Positions 39,330 through 47,966 of a stretch of DNA of 64,000 nucleotides are shown here, piece after piece. The first letter of the stretch is position 1; each line of letters opens with the position of its first letter. The stretch is from assembly GCF_900066015.1 (NCBI RefSeq), contig NZ_LN890655.1, positions 2,706,726-2,770,725 of the forward strand, read 5' to 3'. The DNA is from Candidatus Promineifilum breve. GTDB taxonomy: Bacteria > Chloroflexota > Anaerolineae > Promineifilales > Promineifilaceae. A program made the position numbers and the translations under genes. A model generated the notes under the pieces. That model was not told the origin of the DNA, did no database searches, and saw nothing but the letters and a program-made list of their open reading frames with translations.

Positions 39330-40589
39330 ATGGACGAAGTCAGTGATGCCGAGTTAGTACTGCGATGCCGCGCGGGCGAGCGGGAAGCTTTCTCGCTTCT
39401 AGCAAACCGGCACGAAGCGCAACTGCGCCGCTTGCTACAGGGCATCCTTTATTCGCGCGCTGAAGCAGACGACGTGCTGCAAGAGACGCTGTTGCAAGCG
39501 TACCTGAGCATCGACATCTTACGCCAACCGCAGCGATTCGCACCTTGGCTGTACGCTATTGCTCTGAATATGGCCCGCGGCCGGCTACGACAGCCTTCCC
39601 GATTCGTCCCTCTCGAGACTGACACAGAAGCCAGCCGGGACGCGGAATCACAGCCGGAGCAGTGGGTTCAAAAAAGGGAAGCTCGATCCCGTCTAGAGCA
39701 GGCCCTGGCGGAATTACCCGAGGCCGAACGCGAGGCAATCTCGTTGGTCTATGGGGATGGTCTCAGCCATCAGGAGACGGCGCATCGCCTGGGTGTCTCT
39801 CTCGGTGCGGTGAAGGTGCGAGTCCATCGCGGCCGGCGGCGGCTGCAAGTCGCCCTACAAGCCGACTATGCCCCGGTTGCCGGTCGAACTCAGCGAGTTA
39901 GGAGAAAGAACATGATGATCCCGGTTGTTGTTCACGACATTTTGGCTGGTGAGTCGCCTATTGATCCGCGGATTGCGCTGGCCGCCCAACTATCGGCCAT
40001 GCCCGAAGTGACGCGCGAGCCTTTTCTAGCTGGCGTAGCTCTTACTCTAGAACCCCGGCAGCCGCTGCGTTGGAGCTTGTATCGCTCCCCAGACCCAACA
40101 TTGGCGTTAACGCCAGATCAACAACAAGCTTATGAGGAGGCGACGCGTGGTTTGTGGCCACATCGCATCGTACTGCTGAAGGAAGTGGAGGGCAATCGCG
40201 CCTTACCCATCTGGATCGGGCCGATCGACGCGGTAGCACTGGCGGCGCAACTTACTTCACGACGACCGCCGCGCCCGCTGACGGCCGACCTTATGACGAC
40301 CTTGTTACAACTGGCCGACCTGCGAGTGGAGCAAGTTATCATCGGCAAACTTCATGAGCAGATCTTCTACGCCTCCATTGTGGCGCGTACCCCCAAACAG
40401 GTGGCAGAGATCGATTGTCGCCCCAGCGACGGAATTAATCTGGCAGTTCGCCTGGATGCTCCCCTCTATGTCGCGGAAGAGGTTATGGCCCAGGCCGGTA
40501 TTACGCCAAACGGCGATGGGATCTACTCGATCGGCGACAACCCCGACGAACGCATGCCCGTCCACTCGCTCATTCATGCGCAGACATGA
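39330..40589 (+). CDS. ECF-type sigma factor fused to a bifunctional nuclease domain
   Basis: A 419-residue protein. Sigma region 2 (about 7-87: RCRAGEREAFSLLANRH, RAEADDVLQETLLQAYL) and region 4 (about 118-176: LPEAEREAISLVYGDGLSHQETAHRLG, VKVRVHRGRRRL) form a complete ECF sigma factor. After a linker with a variable segment (195-278), residues 279-388 match the DUF151/BFN family: HRIVLLKEVEGNRALPIWIG, EQIFYASIVAR, CRPSDGINLAVRLDAPLYV. Codon use (CTA, AGA, TTA more frequent) differs from neighbours, hinting at transfer. No anti-sigma gene is adjacent. TATAAC lies 8 nt before the ATG. Confidence 0.88.
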   Translation: MDEVSDAELVLRCRAGEREAFSLLANRHEAQLRRLLQGILYSRAEADDVLQETLLQAYLSIDILRQPQRFAPWLYAIALNMARGRLRQPSRFVPLETDTEASRDAESQPEQWVQKREARSRLEQALAELPEAEREAISLVYGDGLSHQETAHRLGVSLGAVKVRVHRGRRRLQVALQADYAPVAGRTQRVRRKNMMIPVVVHDILAGESPIDPRIALAAQLSAMPEVTREPFLAGVALTLEPRQPLRWSLYRSPDPTLALTPDQQQAYEEATRGLWPHRIVLLKEVEGNRALPIWIGPIDAVALAAQLTSRRPPRPLTADLMTTLLQLADLRVEQVIIGKLHEQIFYASIVARTPKQVAEIDCRPSDGINLAVRLDAPLYVAEEVMAQAGITPNGDGIYSIGDNPDERMPVHSLIHAQT

Positions 40590-40615
40590 CAGATGTTACC
40601 ACACCCGTCATGTCT
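40582..40615. terminator. Inverted repeat between convergent genes
   Basis: AGACATGAC (40582-40590) and GTCATGTCT (40607-40615), a 9-bp stem with a 16-nt loop, spans the stop codons of both the sigma-nuclease gene and aapP. No T-run; a weak bidirectional terminator or a repeat element. Confidence 0.4.
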
Positions 40616-41414
40616 AGTGACTGAGGATTTGCGACAGAAACAGCTTCGTCCGCTCGCTCTTGGGGTTGGCGAAGAACTCTTCGGGTGTGTTCTCTTCGAC
40701 GATGAGGCCGCCGTCCATGAAGATGACGCGGTCGGCCACGGTGCGGGCGAAGCCCATCTCGTGGGTCACGGCCAGGATGGTGTAGCCCGACAGCGCCAGG
40801 TCGCGCATCACGTCCAGCACTTCCTTAATCATCTCCGGGTCGAGGGCCGACGTCGGCTCGTCGAACATCAGGACGTGTGGCTCCATGCACAGCGTGCGGG
40901 CGATGGCGACGCGCTGCTGCTGGCCGCCCGATAGCTGGCCGGGGTATTTGTGGGCCTGCTCGGGGATGCCGACACGGTTGAGCCAGTGCATAGCCCGCTC
41001 CTCGGCGTGCTCGCGCGTCCATTTGCGCACGTTGGTGGGGGCCAGCATGATGTTCTCCAGCACGGTCAGGTGCGGGAACAGGTTGAACTGCTGGAAGACC
41101 ATGCCCACCTCGCGGCGAATTTCGGCGATGTTGCGGATGTCGTGGCTGAGGGTGATGCCATCGACGATAATCTCCCCCGCTTGATGCTCTTCCAGCCGGT
41201 TGATGGTGCGGATGAAGGTCGATTTGCCCGACCCCGACGGGCCGATGATGACCACCACTTCGCCGCGCTTGACGGTCAGGCTGACGCCCTTGAGCGCCTC
41301 GAACTCGCCGTACCATTTGTGCACGTCGCGGCAGATGATGATCTCGTCGGCGACGTGGGGTCGGACGTGGCTGTGGGTGTGGTCGATGGGGTGGGTCGGG
41401 TCGTGATGGGCCAT
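40614..41414 (-). CDS. aapP: Polar amino acid ABC transporter ATPase
   Basis: A 266-residue GlnQ/AapP-type ATPase: Walker [22 protein letters not shown]-loop [13 protein letters not shown], signature [13 protein letters not shown], Walker [17 protein letters not shown]-loop [13 protein letters not shown]. The first 20 residues hold seven His ([16 protein letters not shown]...), an unusual extension of unknown role. Last gene of the aapJQMP operon, 31 nt after aapM. Confidence 0.95.
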   Translation of the reverse strand: MAHHDPTHPIDHTHSHVRPHVADEIIICRDVHKWYGEFEALKGVSLTVKRGEVVVIIGPSGSGKSTFIRTINRLEEHQAGEIIVDGITLSHDIRNIAEIRREVGMVFQQFNLFPHLTVLENIMLAPTNVRKWTREHAEERAMHWLNRVGIPEQAHKYPGQLSGGQQQRVAIARTLCMEPHVLMFDEPTSALDPEMIKEVLDVMRDLALSGYTILAVTHEMGFARTVADRVIFMDGGLIVEENTPEEFFANPKSERTKLFLSQILSH

Positions 41415-41445
41415 GTTGATGTTTCCTGGGACTGCGCCGGCGGGC

Positions 41446-42966
41446 CTAACGCTCGCCCACGCCCAGCCGCCGCTCCAGCCGGCGGCTATAGCCGGCCATC
41501 AGAAAGTTGCCGATGAAATAGACGATGGCGATGAAGACGTATGGCTCGCGCCGCACGCCCAGCCAGTCGGGTTGGGCCGAGATGAGATTGGCGACGCCCA
41601 GGAACTCGATCAGGCCGACCGTCTCGACCAGCGTCGTATCCTTGAAAAGGCCGATGAACTGGCCGACGATGGCCGGGATGACCGCCCGCAACGCCTGGGG
41701 CATGATGATGGAGCGGTACTTGCGCGCCGTGCCCAGCCCCAGCGCGTCGGCCGCCTCGTATTGCCCCTTGGGGATTGATTGCAGCCCGCCGCGAATATTC
41801 TCGGCCAGATAGGCGGCGGCGAAGAGGGCCACCGCCGCCAGCACCCGCCACGTGCCCAGCACCTGCATCCCCGACGGCAAAAAGATGGGGAAGAGGATGA
41901 TCGACATGAACAGGACGGTGATGAGCGGCACGCCGCGGATGACCTCGATGTAGACCGTGCTGAGCAGGGCCACGACGTTGCCCTGGAAATAGCGCAGGAA
42001 GAGATAGGCCACGACGGGCAGGGCCAGCGGCCACAGGGCGACGATCTGCTGCCCCAGGCCGTCGGCCGCGCGCAGGCCGGGCAGCGTTTGCGTCGCCAGC
42101 AGGTAGAGGGTCAGCGGGGCGACAATGAGCCAGGTGAGCCAGGGGGGCACGCCGCGAATCCGGCTGCGACGGCCGAGGGCCAGCAGCACGCCCAACGGGA
42201 ACGAGGCGATGATGCCAAAGACGGCGAGGATCAGCGTCAGCAGCAGGCCGCCCCAGGCCACATCGGGGTTGATGCGCGGCAGCGGCCCGCCCTCGCCCAC
42301 GCCCACCAGCAGCAGGTAGGCGACGATGGGCGTGAGCAGCCACAAGATCGTCAACAGCCGCCGCAGGGGCGAGCGGCGAAATACCTCGCGGCTGAAGACA
42401 AACAGGGTGGGGATCAACAGCAGCGCGTTCCACAATACCAGCAGCCACAAACGCCAATCCTGCTCGCGCGGGAAGCGAAAGACCATGAAATTGCGCAGGT
42501 TGTCGATGACCGCGCCCCAGTTCGCGCCCGGATTTTCCCATTGGGCCAGCGTTTGGGCGGCCACGTCCGGGTCGGTGCTGAGGCTGGCCCGCACCACCGC
42601 CCAACCGACGAAGCCGCGCGCCGCGGCCAGCAGCAGCAGCACCAGCAGCAGGGAAACGATAGCTCCGGTGATGGAGTTGAACAGGTTGCGGCTGAGCCAG
42701 AAGGTCAGCGGCGTGTGCTGGTGCAAGACGTTGCTGACCGCCGTGAACGTCAGCAGCAGCGCCCAGGCGAGCAGGATGGCGGCCGTGGTGATGGGCGCGG
42801 CGGCCAACTGCCCGGCCACCACGCGGATCGTGACGTAGCTGAGAAGTAGCAGCCACAGGACGTACCACCAACTGCTGAAGACGTGCTCGCGCAGAAAATG
42901 CCGCCAGCTAAAATGGCCCGTGTCGCCGCGCAGAAAGGTTTGCAGGTTATGGTAGAGCGTCGTCAT
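41446..42966 (-). CDS. aapM: Amino acid ABC transporter permease (second)
   Basis: A 506-residue permease. Several N-terminal helices, an external segment around [19 protein letters not shown], then the conserved C-terminal core with [19 protein letters not shown] and the EAA loop [27 protein letters not shown]. Resembles AapM, with extra N-terminal spans. Start ATG at 42966 follows GGTGGAGAGATAAG, 1 nt after the aapQ stop. Confidence 0.92.
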   Translation of the reverse strand: MTTLYHNLQTFLRGDTGHFSWRHFLREHVFSSWWYVLWLLLLSYVTIRVVAGQLAAAPITTAAILLAWALLLTFTAVSNVLHQHTPLTFWLSRNLFNSITGAIVSLLLVLLLLAAARGFVGWAVVRASLSTDPDVAAQTLAQWENPGANWGAVIDNLRNFMVFRFPREQDWRLWLLVLWNALLLIPTLFVFSREVFRRSPLRRLLTILWLLTPIVAYLLLVGVGEGGPLPRINPDVAWGGLLLTLILAVFGIIASFPLGVLLALGRRSRIRGVPPWLTWLIVAPLTLYLLATQTLPGLRAADGLGQQIVALWPLALPVVAYLFLRYFQGNVVALLSTVYIEVIRGVPLITVLFMSIILFPIFLPSGMQVLGTWRVLAAVALFAAAYLAENIRGGLQSIPKGQYEAADALGLGTARKYRSIIMPQALRAVIPAIVGQFIGLFKDTTLVETVGLIEFLGVANLISAQPDWLGVRREPYVFIAIVYFIGNFLMAGYSRRLERRLGVGER

Positions 42967-42967
42967 C

Positions 42968-44590
42968 TTATCTCTCCACCAGCGCAACGCGGCGGTTGTA
43001 CCAGTTCAGGAAGAACGAGATCGTCAGACTGAAGAATAGATACGTGCCCATCGCCAGAAAGAAAATCTGGATGACGCGGCCCGACTGGTTGAGCGTGGTG
43101 TAGGCCGTCGACCACAAGTCGGGGTAGCCGACGGCGATAGCCAGCGACGAGTTCTTGGTCAGATTGAGGTATTGGCTGGTCAGGGGCGGGATGATGACCC
43201 GCAACGCCTGGGGCAGCACGACCAGCCGCAAGCGTTGCCCCTCGGACAGCCCCAGCGCCCGCGCCGCCTCCGACTGCCCCTTGGCGACGGACTGGATGCC
43301 GGCCCGGACGATCTCGGCGATGAACGCGCCGGTATAAATAGTCAGGCCGATGAGGATGGCGGCGAAATTGGGCGACAGTCTGAGGCCGCCGACAAAGTTC
43401 AACCCCTCGATGCGCGGCACGTCCAGGCGCAGGGGCGTTTCGGGCAGGGGCAGGATGGTGCCGGTCACGCTTCCGGCGGCCAACTCGGCCGACAGGGCGG
43501 CTCGCTCGGCGGCCAGGCCGTCACAGTCGCCGCCGCTATACCCGGCGACGGCCGCGGCCAGGTCATCGACCCGCTCCACCGTGTAAGGGATGCCCGCCCG
43601 GCGCAAAGTGGCGGCAATGTTCGGCTCGATGGGCGTGTCGGCCACGGCGCACACGCTCAGCGTCGCCGCGTCCACTTGTTCGGCGCTCACGATGCCGGCG
43701 GCGACGGCCGCGTCCAGTTCGCCCAAATCATCGAGGCCCAGTTCGGCGCGGGTGGCCGCGGCCAGCTCGTCAATGCTCTGGATGCCCGTGCCATCGGCCA
43801 CCAGGAAGCCCTGATTATCGGCGGCCACGGCCGAGGCCACGAACCAGCCCACGGCGGCGACGGCCAGAAAGGCCAGCAGCGACCAGACCGGCCGGTTGCT
43901 ATTGCGCTCCGTCTGCCGTTCGCGGCGGCCCAGCCACCACCACACCAGCCCGGCCAATGCCAGCCCGCCGCCGAGGAACAGCAGCCATGTCGTGAAGGAC
44001 GGCATGACGGCGATGCCCGGCAGGTTGATGCCGCGCTGGCTCAGGAAGATGGGCAGGCCGAAGGGCTGAACGGCCTCGCGGATGGGCGGAAAGAGCAGGA
44101 TGACCCCGAAAAAGAGAAAAAATAGCTGCAATAGCAGGGGGGTATTGCGGATGAGATCGACGTACCAGCGGGCTACGTTGCGAATCAGCCAGTTGGACGA
44201 CAGGCGGGCGATGCCGGTCACCGTGCCCAACACCGTCGCCAGCACGATGCCCAGGGCGGCGACCTTGATCGTGTTCAGCGCGCCGACCAGCAGGGCGCGG
44301 CCGTAGGAGTCGCTGGGATCATAGGGGATGAGCGACTCGGAGATGGCGAACTGGGCGTCGAGGCGCAGGAAATCGAAGGCGCAGCGCACGCTGCTGCTGC
44401 CGTCGCGGCACAGGAATTGGCTCTCGCCCAGGGTCGAGAGGTTATCGCCGACGTTGCCCGCCACCCAACCCAGGGCGGACAGCACGACGATGAGAAAGGC
44501 GATCTGGGCGATGACGCCCAGCACCCGGATGTCCCGCCAGAACGGAATCCTCGCTGTGCGTTGGGGTGGTGGCGGTGTGGAATTAGTCAT
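42968..44590 (-). CDS. aapQ: Amino acid ABC transporter permease with embedded binding-protein-like segment
   Basis: A 540-residue permease of the AapQ type: NTIKVAALGIVLATVLGTV, VDLIRNTPLLLQLFFLFFG, and the EAA loop IVRAGIQSVAKGQSEAARALGLS near residues 428-447. Between helices around 198-255 and the core at 400 lies an extra external region. Within it, residues 258-276 and 314-358 align without gaps to residues 173-191 and 197-241 of the binding protein AapJ encoded next door (for example N324-CDG358 spacing equals N207-CDG241). This looks like part of lobe 2 of a binding protein inserted in the loop. Confidence 0.92.
   Translation of the reverse strand: MTNSTPPPPQRTARIPFWRDIRVLGVIAQIAFLIVVLSALGWVAGNVGDNLSTLGESQFLCRDGSSSVRCAFDFLRLDAQFAISESLIPYDPSDSYGRALLVGALNTIKVAALGIVLATVLGTVTGIARLSSNWLIRNVARWYVDLIRNTPLLLQLFFLFFGVILLFPPIREAVQPFGLPIFLSQRGINLPGIAVMPSFTTWLLFLGGGLALAGLVWWWLGRRERQTERNSNRPVWSLLAFLAVAAVGWFVASAVAADNQGFLVADGTGIQSIDELAAATRAELGLDDLGELDAAVAAGIVSAEQVDAATLSVCAVADTPIEPNIAATLRRAGIPYTVERVDDLAAAVAGYSGGDCDGLAAERAALSAELAAGSVTGTILPLPETPLRLDVPRIEGLNFVGGLRLSPNFAAILIGLTIYTGAFIAEIVRAGIQSVAKGQSEAARALGLSEGQRLRLVVLPQALRVIIPPLTSQYLNLTKNSSLAIAVGYPDLWSTAYTTLNQSGRVIQIFFLAMGTYLFFSLTISFFLNWYNRRVALVER
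43481..43819 (-). other. Binding-protein-like segment inside aapQ
   Basis: Codons 258-370 of aapQ. Matches to AapJ lobe 2 at constant offset 117: C314/C197, T319/T202, E322/E205, N324/N207, R330/R213, G333-I334/G216-I217, T337/T220, D342/D225, Y351/Y234, G354/G237 and the CDG triplet. A second block (QGFLVADGTGIQ against QGMMVRADSGIE) lies before it. Confidence 0.75.
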
Positions 44591-44609
44591 TGTCGCGCCA
44601 GGTCAGGAA

Positions 44610-44702
44610 GAATTGGCTACGGATTACCACGGATGTTACGGATAGAAACGGATAAAAAATCCATTTCCATCCGTTTTGTCCGTTTAAATCCGTAGCCATT
44701 TC
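44610..44702. repeat. GGCTACGGATTACC palindromic repeat, copy 1
   Basis: Outer arms AATTGGCTACGGATT / AATCCGTAGCCATT and inner tandem ACGGAT units pairing around AAAAA. Lies between aapJ and aapQ. Confidence 0.85.
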
Positions 44703-44717
44703 TTTATCTTAATTGAA

Positions 44718-44811
44718 GAATTGGCTACGGATTACCACGGATGTTACGGATAGAAACGGATAAAAAATCCGTTTCTATCCGTTTCGTCCGTTTAAATCCG
44801 TAGCCAATTCT
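44718..44811. repeat. GGCTACGGATTACC palindromic repeat, copy 2
   Basis: A near-identical second copy in tandem with copy 1. Inner stem GGATAGAAACGGAT / ATCCGTTTCTATCC is perfect. It ends 5 nt before the aapJ stop (minus strand), so the two hairpins follow aapJ in the transcript and precede the permease genes. Confidence 0.9.
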
Positions 44812-44816
44812 TATTC

Positions 44817-45980
44817 TTATCGGAATGGCGGCGCGTACTGGATACCGCCTTCGGTATACAGCGCGTTCAGGCCGCGCGGCAGATCGAACGGCGTATCGGG
44901 GCCGAGGTTGCGGTTGTAGATCTCGCCGTAGTTGCCGACCTGCTTGACGATCTGGTAGCAGAAGTCGTTGTTCAGGCCCATCGCCACGCCCAGGTCGCCC
45001 GTCTCGCCCATCAGGTTCTGGATGACCGGGTCCTCGCCGCCCAGGAAGGTATCGACGTTGGTCGAATCGATGCCCATCTCTTCGGCGGCGATGGTGCAGA
45101 AGATCGACCACTTGACGATGTCGTACCAGTTGTTATCGCCGTGGCGCACGGCGGGGGCCAGCGGCTCCTTGGACATGGTCTCGTCGAGGATGATGTGGGC
45201 CGCCGGGTCGGCCATCAGGATTTGCTGCGACACCAGGCCCGATTTGTCGGTGGTGAAGCCGTCGCATTGCCCTTCGTCGTAGGCCAGACGGGTCGCGTCG
45301 GCTTCGTCGAAGACGACCGGGGTAAAGTCGATGCCGCGGGCGCGGAAGACGTCGGCCAGATTCTTCTCGGTCGTCGTGCCCGACTGGACGCAGATCGTGC
45401 CGCCGTCCAGCCCCTCCAGGTCCTCAATGCCGCTATCGGCGCGCACCATCATGCCCTGGCCGTCGTAGAAGGTGACCGGCGCGAAGTCGAGGCCCAGCGA
45501 CGTGTCGCGGCTGATCGTCCAGGTGGTGTTGCGGCTGAGCACGTCCACCTCGCCCGATTGCAGGACGGGGAAGCGCTCGTTGGCCGTCGTCGGCCGCACT
45601 TCGATGGCGTTGGGGTCGCCCAGCACCGCCACGGCGAACACCTTGCAGAAGTCGATGTCGAAGCCCTCGAACTCATTGGTGTCGGGGTTGATATAGCCGA
45701 AACCGGGAACGGACTGGTTGCCGGCGCAGCGCAACGTGCCGCGCTCGCGCACTGCGTCGAGGGTGTTGCCGGTGACGACGACCGGCGCTTCGGTTGGCGC
45801 GCCTTCGGCTGCGGCCTCGGTGGGGGCGACGGTCGATTCGGCGACAGCCGGCGCTTCGGTGGCCGCGGCTTCGGCCGCGGCCTCGGTCGGCGTGGTTTCC
45901 TGCGCTGCACCGCCACAGCCCGCCAGGGCCAGGGCCAGCACCGCCAACAATGCCAACAAATAACTCAATCGTGCTTTCAT
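44817..45980 (-). CDS. aapJ: Amino acid ABC transporter substrate-binding lipoprotein
   Basis: A 387-residue lipoprotein: MKARLSYLLALLAVLALALAG then Cys (lipobox ALAGC), an Ala/Thr/Glu/Pro linker to about 70, then the type II amino-acid binding fold. LDAVRERGTLRCAGNQSVPGF, FEGFDIDFCKVFAVAVLGD, SLGLDFAPVTFYDGQGMMVR and GDNNWYDIVKWSIFCTI match AapJ/general L-amino-acid binding proteins. RBS AGGAG. First gene of the operon, separated from the permeases by two repeats that may raise its relative expression. Confidence 0.95.
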   Translation of the reverse strand: MKARLSYLLALLAVLALALAGCGGAAQETTPTEAAAEAAATEAPAVAESTVAPTEAAAEGAPTEAPVVVTGNTLDAVRERGTLRCAGNQSVPGFGYINPDTNEFEGFDIDFCKVFAVAVLGDPNAIEVRPTTANERFPVLQSGEVDVLSRNTTWTISRDTSLGLDFAPVTFYDGQGMMVRADSGIEDLEGLDGGTICVQSGTTTEKNLADVFRARGIDFTPVVFDEADATRLAYDEGQCDGFTTDKSGLVSQQILMADPAAHIILDETMSKEPLAPAVRHGDNNWYDIVKWSIFCTIAAEEMGIDSTNVDTFLGGEDPVIQNLMGETGDLGVAMGLNNDFCYQIVKQVGNYGEIYNRNLGPDTPFDLPRGLNALYTEGGIQYAPPFR

Positions 45981-46360
45981 CTCCTAGTCTCCTCTGTTCT
46001 AAGATGGTAGCCCGCTTGGGACTCAGTTCGTTGGTTTCGTGCGTATGCGGTTGTCAACGTCCTACACTAATCTATTTTCTGACCTCCTTGCGGTAAGGAG
46101 CGCGCGTCATTTTTCATCGCGCGTCGCTGCCCGTCTCGTTCCCTCTATCCGCGCCCAAGTTGCGGACAGGGGGCCTCGTTGACCACTGGATGTGCGGCGA
46201 CGAGCACCCTCAAGGGTTGGCCGCTCCCCGACGACCGGGATCGAGCGCGTAAATCGCGCCTACAATCCCAATTGGGCGACTATAGTAGGGTAACAACGGC
46301 AAATATGCAAAAAAACGTGGAACCGGTGTGGAAGGAAAGATGGAACCGGGGGGCGGCGCG
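45981..46360. other. Intergenic region, no gene seen
   Basis: The 380 bp between ctaB (ending) and aapJ (starting), both on the minus strand. It must hold the aap promoter: TTGACA (minus strand, 46056-46051) has no good -10 at the right distance. On the minus strand a seven-T run (46314-46308) lies about 50 nt after ctaB but without a clear stem. CGCGCG inverted units lie near 46100. Confidence 0.4.
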
Positions 46361-47296
46361 TCACCAGGGCAGGGCCAGATCGACGCAGATCGCCAGCAAC
46401 AACACCAGCAAGTAGTAGTTCGATGACATGAACAGCTTGCGGGCATTCAGCGGCGACGGGTCGCGGATGAGTTGGACGTTGCGATAGAACAGGTCGATGG
46501 TGATCGCCAGCACCGGCAGGAAGAAGATCCACCCCAGGCCGGGCAGCGTCACCATGAGCAGGCTGAGCAGGCCGGTGGGCAGCGTGTGGGACATGACCCA
46601 CCAGGCCGCCTTTTGCGGCGTGGTTTGCGTCGGCAACATGGGCACGTCGGCCCGCTGGTACTCGTCGCGGTAGAGGATGGCCAGGCTCCAGAAATGGAAC
46701 GGCGTCCACAGGAAGAGGATGGCGGCCAGGGCCAGCGCGCCGGGGGCGTTCCAGAAGCCGGCGGCGGCGCTGCCGCTGAGGACGGCGGCGCTGCCCGCTG
46801 CCCCGCCGATGACGATATTGAGCAAGGTGCGCGGCTTCAGCCAGATGGTATAGATGCCGACGTAGATGAACGCCCCCAGGGCCAGGAAGAAGGCCAGCGG
46901 CCGATTGAACCAGGCCACGGCCAACACCGGCGCCAGGATGAGGCCCAGCCCGACCCAGGGAACCCAGCCCGGATCGGTGATGTCGCCGTTGACCAGCGGC
47001 CGGGAGCGGGTGCGGCCCATCAGGCCGTCGCGCTGCCGTTCCCAATACTGGTTGAGCGATGACGCCCCGGCGGCGGCCATGCCGCCCGTCAGCCACGTCA
47101 ACAGCAACACGCCCCAGCCCGGCCAGCCGCCCGCGGCCAGAAAAGCCCCGCCGGTGGCGGCCATCAGCAACAGAAAGACGATGCGCAGCTTGAACAGCAC
47201 CACCGCCGTTTGCAGCGCGCTGCGCCAACCGCCGACCTTGATAGCGCCGCCTTCCAGTGGCTGCTCAAATGATTCCGTCACTTTGGTTAAAGACAT
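46361..47296 (-). CDS. ctaB: Protoheme IX farnesyltransferase (haem O synthase)
   Basis: A 311-residue UbiA-family membrane prenyltransferase that adds farnesyl to haem b, giving haem O for terminal oxidases. Nine hydrophobic spans. First motif NQYWERQRDGLMGRTRSRPL: the usual first Asp is Glu, while the second Asp, Arg-Thr and RPL are kept. Then YTIWLKPRTLLNIVIGGAAG, WTPFHFWSLAILYRDEYQ and VPMLPTQTTP. The start MSLTKVTESFEQ is chosen since upstream codons lie in repeat and promoter DNA. No oxidase genes are in this window. Confidence 0.92.
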   Translation of the reverse strand: MSLTKVTESFEQPLEGGAIKVGGWRSALQTAVVLFKLRIVFLLLMAATGGAFLAAGGWPGWGVLLLTWLTGGMAAAGASSLNQYWERQRDGLMGRTRSRPLVNGDITDPGWVPWVGLGLILAPVLAVAWFNRPLAFFLALGAFIYVGIYTIWLKPRTLLNIVIGGAAGSAAVLSGSAAAGFWNAPGALALAAILFLWTPFHFWSLAILYRDEYQRADVPMLPTQTTPQKAAWWVMSHTLPTGLLSLLMVTLPGLGWIFFLPVLAITIDLFYRNVQLIRDPSPLNARKLFMSSNYYLLVLLLAICVDLALPW

Positions 47297-47440
47297 GTTT
47301 GTCTCGATGTCATCTATTCGGGCCGAACAGCCCACTTCCGGTTGCCAAAATGCCAACGCGGGGAATTGTAGCACAAGCCACATAAACGGTAACAACTCAC
47401 TGCTTCGCAACAGGGCTTTTCTAAAGTCCCTAATGGGAAG

Positions 47441-47483
47441 AGGAACGCGGAGTACGCGAAGGGAAGACGCGGAGTACGCGGAG
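47441..47483. repeat. ACGCGGAGTACGCGAAG-type repeat, one arm
   Basis: Tandem units (A)ACGCGGAGTACGCG related to the repeat at 502 and 37842. It lies upstream of the rpmF promoter in the divergent space between ctaB and rpmF. Confidence 0.55.
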
Positions 47484-47505
47484 AAAACAACGGACGAAAA
47501 TCGTC

Positions 47506-47535
47506 TTGACGAGAATAGCTCCCTACGGCTATAAT
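47506..47535 (+). promoter_or_regulatory. Promoter of the rpmF-fab-nusB operon
   Basis: TTGACG (47506-47511), 18-bp spacer, TATAAT (47530-47535). A small hairpin GCGGC-CAATT-GCCGC followed by TTGTTTTTG lies at 47544-47567, at the very 5' end of the transcript, and may stabilise the mRNA or act as an early terminator. The leader is about 130 nt. Confidence 0.65.
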
Positions 47536-47670
47536 CCCTATTCGCGGCCAATTGCCGCTTGTTTTTGTTGTCTGTCGCCGAATGGAGAGAAAGGATCGGC
47601 CACCTGCAAGAAGGGGTCGAGACGGCTCGACGAGCGGCGTGATCACTACGATATATAAGGAAGCAAGATC

Positions 47671-47859
47671 ATGGGTGCAGTTCCCAAGCGAAAAGTATCA
47701 AAAGCACGGCGCGACAAGCGGCGCGCCCACGACGCCCTGAGCCTCTATCACCTCGTCCCCTGCGCGGATTGCGGCGAGATGAAGCGGGCCCATCGCGTCT
47801 GCCCGAGTTGCGGCAAGTACAACGGCCGTCAGATATTGCCCGCATCCACCGAAGAGTAG
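47671..47859 (+). CDS. rpmF: Ribosomal protein bL32
   Basis: A 62-residue zinc-type L32: basic start VPKRKVSKARRDKRRAH, then CADCGEMKRAHRVCPSCG with two C-x2-C pairs. RBS AAGGAAG. The stop codon TAG lies inside the leading GTAGG of the following repeat. It heads an operon with fabD, as in many bacteria where rpmF neighbours fatty acid genes. Confidence 0.97.
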   Translation: MGAVPKRKVSKARRDKRRAHDALSLYHLVPCADCGEMKRAHRVCPSCGKYNGRQILPASTEE

Positions 47860-47960
47860 GATGGGTTGGCAACCCGTCTCTTGATAATGGCTATGTAGGG
47901 CGGGTTGGCAACCCGCCTCTTCAATTAGAGGCTTAGGGGCGGGTTGCCAACCCGCCCTAC
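47856..47960. repeat. GGGCGGGTTGGCAACCCGCC repeat, three units
   Basis: Three self-complementary units GGGTTGGCAACCC (the first degenerate) with the last in inverted order, bounded by GTAGG and CCTAC. It lies within the rpmF-fabD gap and contains the rpmF stop codon. Confidence 0.85.
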
Positions 47961-47966
47961 ACTGTT

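Noticed and set aside
44610-44811. CRISPR array between aapJ and aapQ
   Set aside because: Only two units, each an internal palindrome, with no variable spacers of constant length and no cas genes nearby.
46179-46415. Small plus-strand frame between aapJ and ctaB
   Set aside because: No RBS, no conserved pattern, and it overlaps the 3' end of ctaB.
47297-47551. Longer CtaB protein starting at 47551
   Set aside because: The extra 85 residues lie over repeat and promoter DNA of the divergent rpmF gene and have no similarity to the family.
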